A stretch of 64,000 nt of DNA from Flavobacterium salmonis (GCF_903819435.1 NZ_CAIJDP010000090.1:124001-188000), one strand, 5' to 3'. Positions 33,457 to 42,527 are shown, counted from the first letter of the stretch. Program-made: numbers and translations. The notes: generated by a model from the sequence alone, not told the origin.

Positions 33457-34034
33457 TGATGGAAACGAACGAATCTTATCTGGAAAGCGTTAAAAAGCAG
33501 TTTTTGTATTATAAAATGCTGGGCGAAAAAGCTATCGATCAGCTCGAACCTCAACAGCTTTTTATTACTTTAAACGAAGACACCAATAGTATTGCAACTA
33601 TAATCAAACATATTTCAGGAAATATGCTGTCACGATGGACAGACTTTTTAACTTCTGACGGTGAAAAAGAATGGCGCAATCGGGATGCCGAGTTCGAAAA
33701 TGATTTGCAGTCAAAAGAAGAAGTGCTGGAAATCTGGAGTAAAGGCTGGAATACCTTTTTTGACGCTTTAAACAATTTGAAACCCGAACAGCTTTCTGAT
33801 ATCATTTATATTCGGAATGAAGGCCATACGGTTATTGAAGCTATTAATCGACAATTGGCGCATTATCCGTATCATATCGGGCAGATTGTTTTTTATGCGA
33901 AACAATTGAAAAACAGCTCCTGGAACAGCTTATCGATTCCGAAAAACAAATCCGGGAATTACAATGCCGAAAAGTTTGCCAAAGAAAAAGAAATAAAGAA
34001 CTTTACCGATGATGAATTAAACAGACTGAAATAA
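33456..34034 (+). CDS. DUF1572 / DinB-superfamily protein
   Basis: 192 aa four-helix-bundle protein. Metal-binding His in TIIKHISGNM (about 48) and RQLAHYPYHIGQIVFYAKQL (about 132-150) fit the three-His DinB pattern. WTDFL and the EWRNRDAEF block are typical of DUF1572. DinB-like enzymes are often thiol transferases; substrate unknown. Last gene of the overlapping chain starting at 32367; the structured element at 34074 follows. Confidence 0.8.
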   Translation: MMETNESYLESVKKQFLYYKMLGEKAIDQLEPQQLFITLNEDTNSIATIIKHISGNMLSRWTDFLTSDGEKEWRNRDAEFENDLQSKEEVLEIWSKGWNTFFDALNNLKPEQLSDIIYIRNEGHTVIEAINRQLAHYPYHIGQIVFYAKQLKNSSWNSLSIPKNKSGNYNAEKFAKEKEIKNFTDDELNRLK

Positions 34035-34073
34035 TTCTTCTCTCTTTTAAAATTCTACCTGATAAAAACGACT

Positions 34074-34157
34074 GCCCTAGCCCTGATTGCAACGAAAATC
34101 CTTTTTGTTTTTCTTTAAAAATAAAAAGATTGCAGTGGAAAGCAGGAATCAGCTCCT
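34074..34157 (+). ncRNA. Structured repeat element, copy A (Flavo-1-like)
   Basis: Starts GCCCTAGCCCTGATTGCA, has a central hairpin (ATCCTTTTTGTTTTT / AAAAATAAAAAGAT with one bulge) and ends GCAGGAATCAGCTCCT. Three relatives are in the window (44116, 52659, 59597 reverse) with the same outer boxes and a different but still paired central stem. I recall a Flavobacteria-specific Flavo-1 RNA motif of this type; identity not verified. It sits in the leader of the lipoprotein at 34177. Confidence 0.6.
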
Positions 34158-34176
34158 AAAAAAACAACTTATTAAA

Positions 34177-34548
34177 ATGAAAAAAATTATATTCTTATTC
34201 CCAATACTTGCTTTGGTATCGTGTTATAATGCAGAACACAACTGCAAAGATTTCAAAAACGGTAAATTTAAATTTGAATTTGAAGTAAACGGCGTAAAAA
34301 AAACAACGATTTTTGAACGCAAAGACAGTATTGAAATTGAAACTTTTGAGGGCAAAACAGACACTTCAACCATACGCTGGGTAAGTGACTGCGAATATGT
34401 TTTGCAGAAAAAACATCCGAAAAACATGGCAGAAGAAAAAGCAATCAGCATGAAAATATTAACGACTTCGAAAGATTCGTATACTTTTGAATTTGGAATG
34501 GTTGGTTCTGAGGAAAAACAGCACGGAAAAGTTTTTAAAATCGAATAA
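34177..34548 (+). CDS. Small lipoprotein, unknown family
   Basis: 123 aa from the ATG at 34177. The frame is open back to 34087, but that part runs through the repeat element and has no signal. MKKIIFLFPILALVSC gives a lipobox with Cys 16. The mature part begins YNAEHNCKDFKNGKFKFEFE and contains strands rich in Lys and Glu (FERKDSIEIETFEG, RWVSDCEYVLQ). I recall database entries for relatives named DNA topoisomerase IV; nothing here supports that. Function unknown. Confidence 0.8.
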   Translation: MKKIIFLFPILALVSCYNAEHNCKDFKNGKFKFEFEVNGVKKTTIFERKDSIEIETFEGKTDTSTIRWVSDCEYVLQKKHPKNMAEEKAISMKILTTSKDSYTFEFGMVGSEEKQHGKVFKIE

Positions 34549-34581
34549 AAAATAGTAATTTGAATGTAAATTAAAATTTAC

Positions 34582-35355
34582 ATGGAAGTATTTTTAAACC
34601 CTGATGCTTTAATTGCATTACTAACCCTGACATTTCTGGAAATTGTTCTGGGAATTGACAACATCATTTTTATTTCGATCGTTACAGGAAAACTACCTGA
34701 GCAGGACCGGAAAAAAGCAACCCGGATTGGTTTGTTTCTGGCTATGTTTATGCGAATTGTGTTGCTATTGGGAATCTCGTATTTGATTGCTATGAAAGCT
34801 ACAGTATTCAGTATTCACTGGGGCTGGTTTGAAGCTGATTTTACCGGACAGGCAATTATCTTATTTTTAGGAGGATTGTTCCTGATATATAAAAGTACCA
34901 AAGAAATCAGTGAAAAAGTAGACCATAAAGGAGAAGAAAAACAGAACATCCAATCTGCTGCAAAGAAATCTTTTTCGAATGTTATTGTACAAATTCTGTT
35001 AATCGATTTAATTTTCTCTGTTGATTCTATTTTAACCGCTGTTGGTATGACGAATGGTGTTGAAGGTGCACTGACTATCATGATTACAGCAGTTATTATT
35101 TCCGTTGTCGTTATGATGCTTTTTGCCGTTCCGGTTGGAAATTTCGTTAATAAAAACCCTTCGATCCAAATATTGGGACTTTCATTCCTAATCCTGATTG
35201 GGTTTATGCTGATTACTGAAAGCATGCATTTATCTAATGCCGAGCTGATTGGCGAACACATTGGAGCTATTCCGAAAGGCTATTTGTATTTTGCCATTAC
35301 ATTTTCTCTGGCTGTCGAATTTATCAATATGCGAATACGAAAGAAAAAATTATAG
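34582..35355 (+). CDS. TerC-family integral membrane protein
   Basis: 257 aa with about seven membrane segments. LTFLEIVLGIDNIIFISI (about 14-31) and LLIDLIFSVDSILTAVGM (about 138-155) carry the paired acidic residues (E, D, D, D) that form the metal site of TerC/Alx proteins. The family exports Mn2+ or supports metal loading of secreted proteins. A hydrophilic loop (112-130) lies between the halves. No manganese riboswitch was recognised upstream. Monocistronic with a terminator at 35366. Confidence 0.88.
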   Translation: MEVFLNPDALIALLTLTFLEIVLGIDNIIFISIVTGKLPEQDRKKATRIGLFLAMFMRIVLLLGISYLIAMKATVFSIHWGWFEADFTGQAIILFLGGLFLIYKSTKEISEKVDHKGEEKQNIQSAAKKSFSNVIVQILLIDLIFSVDSILTAVGMTNGVEGALTIMITAVIISVVVMMLFAVPVGNFVNKNPSIQILGLSFLILIGFMLITESMHLSNAELIGEHIGAIPKGYLYFAITFSLAVEFINMRIRKKKL

Positions 35356-35365
35356 CTTAAATTTT

Positions 35366-35386
35366 AAAGTTCCCTTGAGGAACTTT
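35366..35386 (+). terminator. Rho-independent terminator of the TerC gene
   Basis: 8-bp stem AAAGTTCC/GGAACTTT with CTTGA loop, then TTTTG-type T-run. Confidence 0.8.
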
Positions 35387-35497
35387 TTTGTTTCACAAAT
35401 AAACCTGATTTTTCAAAAAATATAGTTTGAATAGATACTGAAATTTGTTTCTTTTACAATACTGTTTTCTAATTCTAAATTCAGAACGTAATCCAAC

Positions 35498-37411
35498 ATG
35501 AAAAATACCATTTCGCATAGAGTTGCTGATTTTTTAAAGAGCTTCCCTCCTTTTAATCTTTTGAATCAAAAAGATCTTGAAAAATTATCTGAACAGATTT
35601 CAATCATATATAAAGAAAAGGATTTAGTGATTTTTTCTGAAAACGAAAAGACCCATGATTCCTTTTATGTAGTCCACAAAGGAGCTGTTGCCCTTAAAAA
35701 GAATCAAAAAACCCTGGACATGTGTGATGAAGGTGATATTTTTGGATTAAGACCGCTTTTGGCACAGGAAAATTATGTTATGGAAGCCAGTACTTATGAA
35801 GAAAGTATTCTGTATGCCATACCTATTGCCGTTTTTAAGCCCTATGCTTTAGAAAATAAGGCGATTGGAAATTTCCTGATCGAAAGTTATGCTTCGAATA
35901 CTAAAAATCCTTATTCAGAAGTCCATAAAAACAATTTATACGGTGAAGTGATTGCGCAGCATGAACAGAATACCGACAAAGAAATATTTGACTTACAGCC
36001 GATAAAATTTTCAAAAAAGATTGTTACCTGCGGACCATCAACCACGGCAAAAGAAATTGCTAAAATACTGACCAAGAAAAAAGTCGGAGCGATATTAATT
36101 GTAGATGAGATGCTCCCAATCGGAATTATTACGGATAAAGATTTGCGTAACAAAATTGTTTCAGGCGACTACCCTATTACGACAACAGCCGAAACAATTA
36201 TGACGTCTCCTGTCATTACGTATTCCAAAAAAATGACGGTTACCGAGGCTCAAATGGCGATGATTAAAAGTAATATAAGCTATTTGTGCCTAACCAAAGA
36301 CGGAACTGTTAATACAAAAGCGGTTGGTATTTTGTCTAAACACGACCTTATGGTCTCGCTGGGAAATAATCCGGCAGTTTTGATCAAAGCTTTAAAAAGG
36401 ACGACAAAAGTTAAGGAGATTAAACCTATAAGAGCCCGAATCATGCAATTGCTTCAGGGATATCTTGACCAAAATATCCCGATGACACTGATTACAAAAA
36501 TCATAACCGAATTAAATGATGCCTGTGTAACCCGTGTTATTGATATTTCGCTGGAAAAAATGAATACACCGCCTCCTGTAAAATTTACCTGGCTAGCATT
36601 GGGCAGTCAGGGTCGTGATGAGCAGATGCTGCATACCGATCAGGATAATGCGATTGTATATGAAAACGTTTCCGAAGTTTTTAAGGATGAAACCAAAGCC
36701 TATTTTCTAAAATTAGCAACCTACATCAACAAAGGACTTTTTACTATTGGTTACGAATATTGCCCTGCCGAAATGATGGCCTCTAATCCAAAATGGTGCA
36801 TGAGTCTGAACGAATGGAAGGATCAGGTAGCATACTGGATTAAAAATCCGGGTAAAAATGAAGTTCTGTTATCTTTTATCTTTTTTGATTACAGTGTAAA
36901 ATACGGAAACCGTGAAATTGTAGACCAGTTATCAGATTCGATATTTGAGAATGTAAAGGCGAATCCTATTTTTTATGTTCATTTGGTGAGCGGCGCTTTG
37001 CAGAGTCCTTCCCCAACCGGATTTTTCAGGCAATTTTTAGTTGAACAGGATGGCGCCAATAAAGATCAGTTCGATATTAAAAGAAGAGCCTTAATGCCTC
37101 TGACAGATGCTGCAAGGGTTTTAATTTTATCGCATTCGGTAAAATCTATCAGCAACACAGCGGAACGTTTTGAAAAACTGGCAGAACTTGAACCTCAAAA
37201 TCGTGAACTTTATTTATCGTGTTCGTATTCGTTTAAAGCCTTATTGAAATTCAGAACCAAACAAGGGCTTTTACATCATGATTCAGGGCAGTTTATTGCT
37301 TTGGAATCCCTTTCGAAAATGGAGAAAATAAAACTGAAAAGAACTTTTAAAACCATCAAAGAACTTCAGGAATTAATTTCGGTACGTTTTAATGTTTCTA
37401 ATATTGTATAA
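35498..37411 (+). CDS. cNMP-binding / CBS pair / DUF294 nucleotidyltransferase-like protein
   Basis: 637 aa cytoplasmic regulator. Cyclic-nucleotide-binding-type barrel (about 12-130, SENEKTHDSFYVVHKGAV); two CBS domains (about 180-300, VGAILIVDEMLPIGIITDKDLR and VGILSKHDLM), which usually bind adenylates; DUF294 nucleotidyltransferase-like domain with ALGSQGRDEQMLHTDQDNAI (about 366-385), the GS-x-GR-x-E/D-x-D-xD motif of GlnD-type enzymes; and a C-terminal helical DUF294_C. It is 2 bp upstream of a DnaQ-like exonuclease gene. In proteobacteria similar pairs sit near acs/actP acetate genes; none are here. It may be a nucleotide-sensing uridylyl- or adenylyltransferase (inference). Confidence 0.88.
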   Translation: MKNTISHRVADFLKSFPPFNLLNQKDLEKLSEQISIIYKEKDLVIFSENEKTHDSFYVVHKGAVALKKNQKTLDMCDEGDIFGLRPLLAQENYVMEASTYEESILYAIPIAVFKPYALENKAIGNFLIESYASNTKNPYSEVHKNNLYGEVIAQHEQNTDKEIFDLQPIKFSKKIVTCGPSTTAKEIAKILTKKKVGAILIVDEMLPIGIITDKDLRNKIVSGDYPITTTAETIMTSPVITYSKKMTVTEAQMAMIKSNISYLCLTKDGTVNTKAVGILSKHDLMVSLGNNPAVLIKALKRTTKVKEIKPIRARIMQLLQGYLDQNIPMTLITKIITELNDACVTRVIDISLEKMNTPPPVKFTWLALGSQGRDEQMLHTDQDNAIVYENVSEVFKDETKAYFLKLATYINKGLFTIGYEYCPAEMMASNPKWCMSLNEWKDQVAYWIKNPGKNEVLLSFIFFDYSVKYGNREIVDQLSDSIFENVKANPIFYVHLVSGALQSPSPTGFFRQFLVEQDGANKDQFDIKRRALMPLTDAARVLILSHSVKSISNTAERFEKLAELEPQNRELYLSCSYSFKALLKFRTKQGLLHHDSGQFIALESLSKMEKIKLKRTFKTIKELQELISVRFNVSNIV

Positions 37412-37413
37412 AA

Positions 37414-38043
37414 ATGAGTCTATTTAATTTTTGGCAGAAGGAAGAAGAAAATTTTTTCGATGAAAACGTAACTATTGAAGAAACACGTTTTGTCGTTCTC
37501 GATACTGAAACAACTGGTTTTGATTTTACAAACGACCGCATTTTATGTATTGGAGCACTCGTATTGCAAAATGGCACTATTTCAGTTCAGGACAGTTTTG
37601 AAGTTTATATAGAACAGGATCATTATGATGAGTCGACTGCCCAGATTCATGGTATCCTGAAAGATTTTATTGTAAAACGCCCTTCTGAGGCTGAAGCATT
37701 AGAACAATTTCTACACTATTTAGGAAGTGCAATTATTATTGCACATCATGCTTATTTTGATATAACTATGATCAATAAAGCTTTGGAAAGAAATGGTCTT
37801 CCTGAATTAAAAAACAAATCCCTTGATACAGGGATTTTGTATAAAAAAACCTTAATAAAATCACATTTATTTGAGCGAAAAGATCATTACACATTAGATG
37901 ATTTGGCTGATAAATTTGATATTTCAAAAAAAGACCGTCATACTGCACTGGGCGACGCTTATATTACAGCCATCGCTTTTTTAAAAATTATAAAAAAACT
38001 GAGAGAGAAAAAAGAGGTTTCTCTAAATCAGCTTTTTAAATAA
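37414..38043 (+). CDS. DnaQ-like 3'-5' exonuclease (DEDDh)
   Basis: 209 aa. ExoI VVLDTETTGFDF (Asp and Glu, about 28-39), ExoII IIAHHAYFDITMI (about 108-120) and ExoIII DRHTALGDAY (HxAxxD, about 170-179) are all present, so it should be an active DEDDh nuclease. The N-terminus NFWQKEEENFFDE is unlike DNA polymerase epsilon subunits. Tight coupling (2 bp) to the CBS-DUF294 gene suggests regulated RNA or DNA trimming; it is probably not the replicative proofreading subunit. Confidence 0.88.
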   Translation: MSLFNFWQKEEENFFDENVTIEETRFVVLDTETTGFDFTNDRILCIGALVLQNGTISVQDSFEVYIEQDHYDESTAQIHGILKDFIVKRPSEAEALEQFLHYLGSAIIIAHHAYFDITMINKALERNGLPELKNKSLDTGILYKKTLIKSHLFERKDHYTLDDLADKFDISKKDRHTALGDAYITAIAFLKIIKKLREKKEVSLNQLFK

Positions 38044-38205
38044 TTAAGATATTTTTATGAAACTTAAATTTACATTTATTTGTACATTTTAACTATTTCA
38101 TAATACATCTCTTATCATTTATTAGCAATAAGAAAAATTTAACATAACATACATTTTGTTTTTCGGAGATAGCTTTGCTTCAATCAAAAAAACAAAAAAA
38201 CAGTT

Positions 38206-39684
38206 ATGAAATTTAAATTTTTAAGATCCATTGCATTACTTGGAATTACAGGGTTTTCTGTAATTAGTTGTCAGAATGATGATAATGACAGCAATAAAAT
38301 AAATGAAGAAATTGATTTTACTACTAAATCAAATATTCCCGCTTTTGTATTTGCCCAGCCAGGCTTCGAAAATTTAGAAATTTCAACTTTAATCTCAACA
38401 ACAGACGCATTACCGGAGAGTCCTTCATTTATTTATGCTGGGCAGCCCGATGGAGCCGGTTTTATGAAAGATCCGAGCGGTGATGGTTTTATAATGATTA
38501 CTAACCATGAAATCATACAATCGGTATCAAGAGTTTATTTTGACAAAACTTTAAAACCTGTAAAAGGAGATTATATCGTTGATGCTGTTGGAGGACAAAC
38601 GAGACTTTGTTCTGCAACTTTGGCTACACCTGAAATTCATGGTTTTGGCCCTATATTTTTAACCGCAGGAGAAAGCGGACAGGAAAGTATGGTTCACGGT
38701 ATCAACCCACTTGCACCAGCAACAGATAAAAACAGAAAAGACAGGGTTTTAGCTGCCTTAGGAAAAGCAAGTATGGAAAACGCTGTTCCGCTAACCAAAA
38801 AAGCATATCCAGGTAAAACTGTCATTATAATGGGAGAAGATCAATCTTACGCTACTTCTCATGCAAGTGCCGGTCAGGTAATTATGTATGTTTCTACTGT
38901 AGGAGATTTAAATAACGGAAAATTATACGCCTTAAAAAGAAATGATAACATTCAGGTAGAAACTACTATGACTATCGGAAATTCTTTCGATGTATCATTT
39001 GTTGAAATTCCGAATGCCAAAAACATTACAGGAGCTGAAATTAATACAACGGTAAATAATTTAAAAGCAATACGTTTCTCAAGAGTTGAAGACATTGATT
39101 ACAGAAAAGGATCAGCAAAAAACAACAGAGAAGTTTATTTTACCGCTACGGGACAATCTTCAAATGGCACTGATCCTGTAGAAGGTTACACAATGTGGGG
39201 AAGAGTATATAAATTAGTATTGGATGCAAAAGATCCATTAAAAGGAAAACTTGAATTAGTTGTTGAAGGAGATTCTACACCTGGAATTGGTGTTATCAAT
39301 CCTGATAACCTTTGTGTAACAGAAAACTACGTTTATATTCAGGAAGATGGGGACAGTTATTATGGTAATGCAAAACATGATTCTTATATCTGGCAATATA
39401 ATATTGCTAAAAAAACCAATAAACCTTGGTTAAACATGAACCACAAAAGAAATGATACTTACTGGAATAGCACATACAATCAATCTGGTGAAATGAGATT
39501 TGGAAGCTGGGAATATGGTGCAATGGAAGATATATCTGATGTTATTGGTATCCCGGATACTTTCACGTTAAATATTCATCCTCATACATGGCAAAATGAT
39601 GCATTCAAAAATGCAGATGGTTCAGGAGTGAGCACAAATAAAGAAGGAGGCCAAACTGTAATTATTCGTAACGTACAAAGATAA
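38206..39684 (+). CDS. PhoX-like (DUF839) lipoprotein
   Basis: 492 aa. Lipoprotein signal with GFSVISC (Cys 22), then acidic QNDDNDSN, suggesting surface display. The body has the calcium/iron PhoX beta-propeller character: FIMITNHEI (about 98), FLTAGESGQESMVHG (about 158), IIMGEDQSY (about 208), FSRVEDIDYRKG (about 288) and PDNLCVTENYVYIQEDGDS (about 365). PhoX is a Ca2+-dependent alkaline phosphatase for phosphate esters. No Pho box was recognised. It lies 74 bp before the di-haem peroxidase lipoprotein, with a hairpin between. Confidence 0.8.
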   Translation: MKFKFLRSIALLGITGFSVISCQNDDNDSNKINEEIDFTTKSNIPAFVFAQPGFENLEISTLISTTDALPESPSFIYAGQPDGAGFMKDPSGDGFIMITNHEIIQSVSRVYFDKTLKPVKGDYIVDAVGGQTRLCSATLATPEIHGFGPIFLTAGESGQESMVHGINPLAPATDKNRKDRVLAALGKASMENAVPLTKKAYPGKTVIIMGEDQSYATSHASAGQVIMYVSTVGDLNNGKLYALKRNDNIQVETTMTIGNSFDVSFVEIPNAKNITGAEINTTVNNLKAIRFSRVEDIDYRKGSAKNNREVYFTATGQSSNGTDPVEGYTMWGRVYKLVLDAKDPLKGKLELVVEGDSTPGIGVINPDNLCVTENYVYIQEDGDSYYGNAKHDSYIWQYNIAKKTNKPWLNMNHKRNDTYWNSTYNQSGEMRFGSWEYGAMEDISDVIGIPDTFTLNIHPHTWQNDAFKNADGSGVSTNKEGGQTVIIRNVQR

Positions 39685-39701
39685 TTTTACCACAATTACA
39701 A

Positions 39702-39736
39702 CAAAAACAATCTAGTTTTCTACTGGGTTGTTTTTG
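39702..39736 (+). terminator. Hairpin between the PhoX-like and peroxidase genes
   Basis: CAAAAACAA (39702-39710) with TTGTTTTTG (39728-39736); loop 17 nt. Weak terminator because the stem is AT-rich; partial read-through into the peroxidase gene is possible. Confidence 0.5.
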
Positions 39737-39758
39737 CTATTTATTAAAGTATCCTACA

Positions 39759-41570
39759 ATGAAAATTGATTTTATCAAAAACATATTTTTTCCTATTCTT
39801 TTCTCTTTTCTGACTTTTTTTACAAGCTGTACAAAAGAAAAAACTGAAACTTCTGTTAAACAGGATCTTTTGATTGACCTGGAAAAACTTGAAAACAAAA
39901 TAGTGCTTTTCAAAAAGCTTGCTGAAAACGAAAAAGATTCCAAAAAAATTCAGGATTGTTTTAAAGAAACCAGAACTTTATATAAAAAAACAGAATGGGC
40001 AGTTGAATATTTTGTGCCCGAAACAGCAAGATTTATTAATGGTCCTGCTTTAGATGAGCTTGAAGTTGAAGAGAATAAATTTTTGCCTCCAAATGGCTTT
40101 CAGGTTATCGAAGAACTGATTTTTCCTAAATACGACATCACTAATAAAACAGATCTGATTCGTGAAATAGCAATAATGCGTGCAAATATTGTACAAGTAA
40201 AACAACATTTAGACGCTATAAGTATTGGAGAAAAACATGTTATCGATGCCGCCCGATTTGAGGTTTACCGAATTTTAACATTAGGAATCACCGGTTTTGA
40301 TTCTCCTGTAGCACAGGAATCAATAAATGAAGTTGCTCCTGTTCTTGTCTCAATTCAAACAATCGTTTTAAAAACCTGCAAAAATAACTCTAAGGAATCC
40401 TCAGATTTAAAGTCACAATTAAAAAAGACAATTGCAAACAGCATTTCATATTGTTCCAAAAACAAAGTCTTTAATACTTTTGACAGAGCAACATTCATTA
40501 AAGATTATCTGAATGTAATTTCGAAAACAATTTTTGAATTGCAAAAGCAAAACCACATTACAAATATCAATAAAAACAGTGCAGTCAACCCAAATGCTGC
40601 TACTCTTTTTGAAAAAAATGCTTTCAATGTTAATGCTTTTATTCCCTCTACAGAATATGCTTATTCTGTAGACAAAGTTGCTTTAGGCAATCAATTATTT
40701 TTCGATACATCAATCTCAAAAGATCAAAAAAGAAGCTGTGCAACTTGCCATGTTCCTGAAAAAGCATTTACAGACGGACGAAAAACAAATCTTTCCTTAG
40801 ATGGTTTCGATTTGCCGAGAAATACTCCTACCCTTACTTATGCGGGTTTACAAAATGCATTATTTTGGGATTTAAGACAAATTGATTTAGAAAAACAAAG
40901 CGTTGATGTTGTACAAAATGAACAGGAAATGCATGGTTCATTCAGCCAAATTATTCCTTTTATCAATAATGACAAAAAATACAAAGCCTTAGTTAAAAAA
41001 GCTTATCCTGAAACTGATAAAATCGAAGAATGGCAATTACAAAATGCAATTGCCTCTTACATTCGCTCTTTGAATGATTTTGATTCCAAATTTGATTTAT
41101 ACATGCGAGGTGAATCAAATGATTTTAGTGAGGAAGAAAAACTCGGATTTAATCTTTTTGCAGGAAAAGCAAAATGCGCTACCTGTCATTTTATTCCTTT
41201 ATTTAACGGAACTGTACCTCCTAATTACAGTAAAACTGAACAGGAAGTAATTGGAACTCCAAAAGATAAAACCGCAAAAGAAATAAGTCCGGATTTAGGA
41301 AAGTACAATCAGTTTAAAATGGATCAGCTTAAAAATGCCTTTAAGACACCTTCTATCCGAAACGTTGCCAAAACAGCTCCTTATATGCATAATGGTGTAT
41401 TTACAACATTAGAAGAAGTTGTAGATTTTTATAATAAGGGAGGCGGAAAAGGTTTAGGTTACGCAGTAGAGAACCAAACCTTACCTTTTGACCAGCTTAA
41501 ACTAACCAAAAAAGAAGAATCTGCTTTGGTAGCGTTTATGAAAACCCTGACTGACAAAAGATACCAATAA
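39759..41570 (+). CDS. Di-haem cytochrome c peroxidase with an extra N-terminal helical domain
   Basis: 603 aa lipoprotein (FFTSC, Cys about 24). Residues 30-275 are helical and resemble the imelysin-type domain often joined to such peroxidases. Residues 285-600 are a CcpA/MauG-type peroxidase: first haem SCATCH (about 326), second haem KCATCH (about 470), and GVFTTLEEVVDFYNKGGG near the C-terminus. It reduces peroxide with electrons from a c-type donor in the periplasm or at the surface. Neighbour PhoX-like gene suggests common expression. Terminator at 41585. Confidence 0.88.
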   Translation: MKIDFIKNIFFPILFSFLTFFTSCTKEKTETSVKQDLLIDLEKLENKIVLFKKLAENEKDSKKIQDCFKETRTLYKKTEWAVEYFVPETARFINGPALDELEVEENKFLPPNGFQVIEELIFPKYDITNKTDLIREIAIMRANIVQVKQHLDAISIGEKHVIDAARFEVYRILTLGITGFDSPVAQESINEVAPVLVSIQTIVLKTCKNNSKESSDLKSQLKKTIANSISYCSKNKVFNTFDRATFIKDYLNVISKTIFELQKQNHITNINKNSAVNPNAATLFEKNAFNVNAFIPSTEYAYSVDKVALGNQLFFDTSISKDQKRSCATCHVPEKAFTDGRKTNLSLDGFDLPRNTPTLTYAGLQNALFWDLRQIDLEKQSVDVVQNEQEMHGSFSQIIPFINNDKKYKALVKKAYPETDKIEEWQLQNAIASYIRSLNDFDSKFDLYMRGESNDFSEEEKLGFNLFAGKAKCATCHFIPLFNGTVPPNYSKTEQEVIGTPKDKTAKEISPDLGKYNQFKMDQLKNAFKTPSIRNVAKTAPYMHNGVFTTLEEVVDFYNKGGGKGLGYAVENQTLPFDQLKLTKKEESALVAFMKTLTDKRYQ

Positions 41571-41584
41571 CTTACAATGAATAT

Positions 41585-41609
41585 ACTGGGTGTTAAAAAT
41601 GCACCCAGT
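41585..41609. terminator. Terminator between convergent genes
   Basis: 8-bp stem ACTGGGTG/CACCCAGT with 9-nt loop and T-run on the plus side. Ends the peroxidase gene and may also serve the BrkB gene. Confidence 0.75.
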
Positions 41610-41612
41610 TTT

Positions 41613-42527
41613 TTATTTACGAATTTCAAAAATCTCCTTCTTAATTTCGACAGAATAATCATTTGGAGAAATATTACCTCCAAAAGTTTTTGCATAGATT
41701 TTTGTAAACTCAGCTCCAAAATATAAAATGATAGCCGAATAATAAACCCATACCAAAATTATAATAACAGAACCTGCAGCGCCGTACACATTAGCAATAG
41801 TAGAGCTTCCCAAATAAAAACCTATAGCGAACTTACCAATCATAAACAGCACTGATGTAAAACCGGCTCCAATAAAAGCATCTTTCCATTTTATATTTCC
41901 ATCAGGCAGTGTTCTGAAAATAATAGCAAAAAGAAGCGCAATACTTCCTAAAACGATTAAGATGTTAGTCACATAAAACAGATATACAGTACTTTCCGGG
42001 AAGTAAATTTTTAATCTTGCATTCAAAACATCTAAAGTAGCATTGAGTATTAAACTAACCAGCATCAAAAAACCTACTGAAACTATCATCGAAAAAGACA
42101 TTAGTCTGTTTTGTACAAATTTTTTAAAACCTTTATTGGGTTTTACACGCAATCCCCAGATATAATTAATGGAACTCTGAATTTCAGCAAAAACTCCGGA
42201 TGCTCCTATAAGCAGCATAATAACACCAAAAATCGTCACAAAAACATTACTGTCTGAAAGCTGTACATTCTTTATGGCTTCCTGAATTTGTTTGGCAGCT
42301 TCGTTTCCTACCAGCTCATTTATCTGACCATACAGCTGACCTGTTACTGCTTCTTCTCCAAAAAAGAAACCACAAATGGTTATAATAATGATTAATAATG
42401 GTGGTAATGCAAAGATGGTGTAATATGATAATGCAGCACTTAATTTTATTGCATCATCATCCAAAAAAGCAAAAAAAGTCTTTTTTAGTAAATACCATGA
42501 TTTTGAGAAAATATTCTGCTTTTCCAT
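41613..42527 (-). CDS. YihY/BrkB-family membrane protein
   Basis: 304 aa with six membrane segments. The N-terminal DDAIKLSAALSYYTIFALPPLLIIII and the central GLRVKPNKGFKKFVQNRLMSFSMIVSVGFL block are typical of the family, once called ribonuclease BN in error. Function uncertain, perhaps lipid or small-molecule transport. C-terminal tail is charged and cytoplasmic (IKKEIFEIRK). A -7 box TAAATTTG (42563-42556) lies about 30 bp upstream. Confidence 0.85.
   Translation of the reverse strand: MEKQNIFSKSWYLLKKTFFAFLDDDAIKLSAALSYYTIFALPPLLIIIITICGFFFGEEAVTGQLYGQINELVGNEAAKQIQEAIKNVQLSDSNVFVTIFGVIMLLIGASGVFAEIQSSINYIWGLRVKPNKGFKKFVQNRLMSFSMIVSVGFLMLVSLILNATLDVLNARLKIYFPESTVYLFYVTNILIVLGSIALLFAIIFRTLPDGNIKWKDAFIGAGFTSVLFMIGKFAIGFYLGSSTIANVYGAAGSVIIILVWVYYSAIILYFGAEFTKIYAKTFGGNISPNDYSVEIKKEIFEIRK

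Noticed and set aside
34177..34548. Naming the small lipoprotein a DNA topoisomerase IV subunit
   Set aside because: A 123-aa secreted lipoprotein has no topoisomerase motif; that label seems to be a propagated database error.
34815..35261. 148-codon open frame antisense to the TerC gene
   Set aside because: It mirrors the codon pattern of TerC, has no start signal or family motif, and TerC is a certain gene. Same for antisense frames in tsaC (10573-10953) and the RlmL-type gene (24562-24948).
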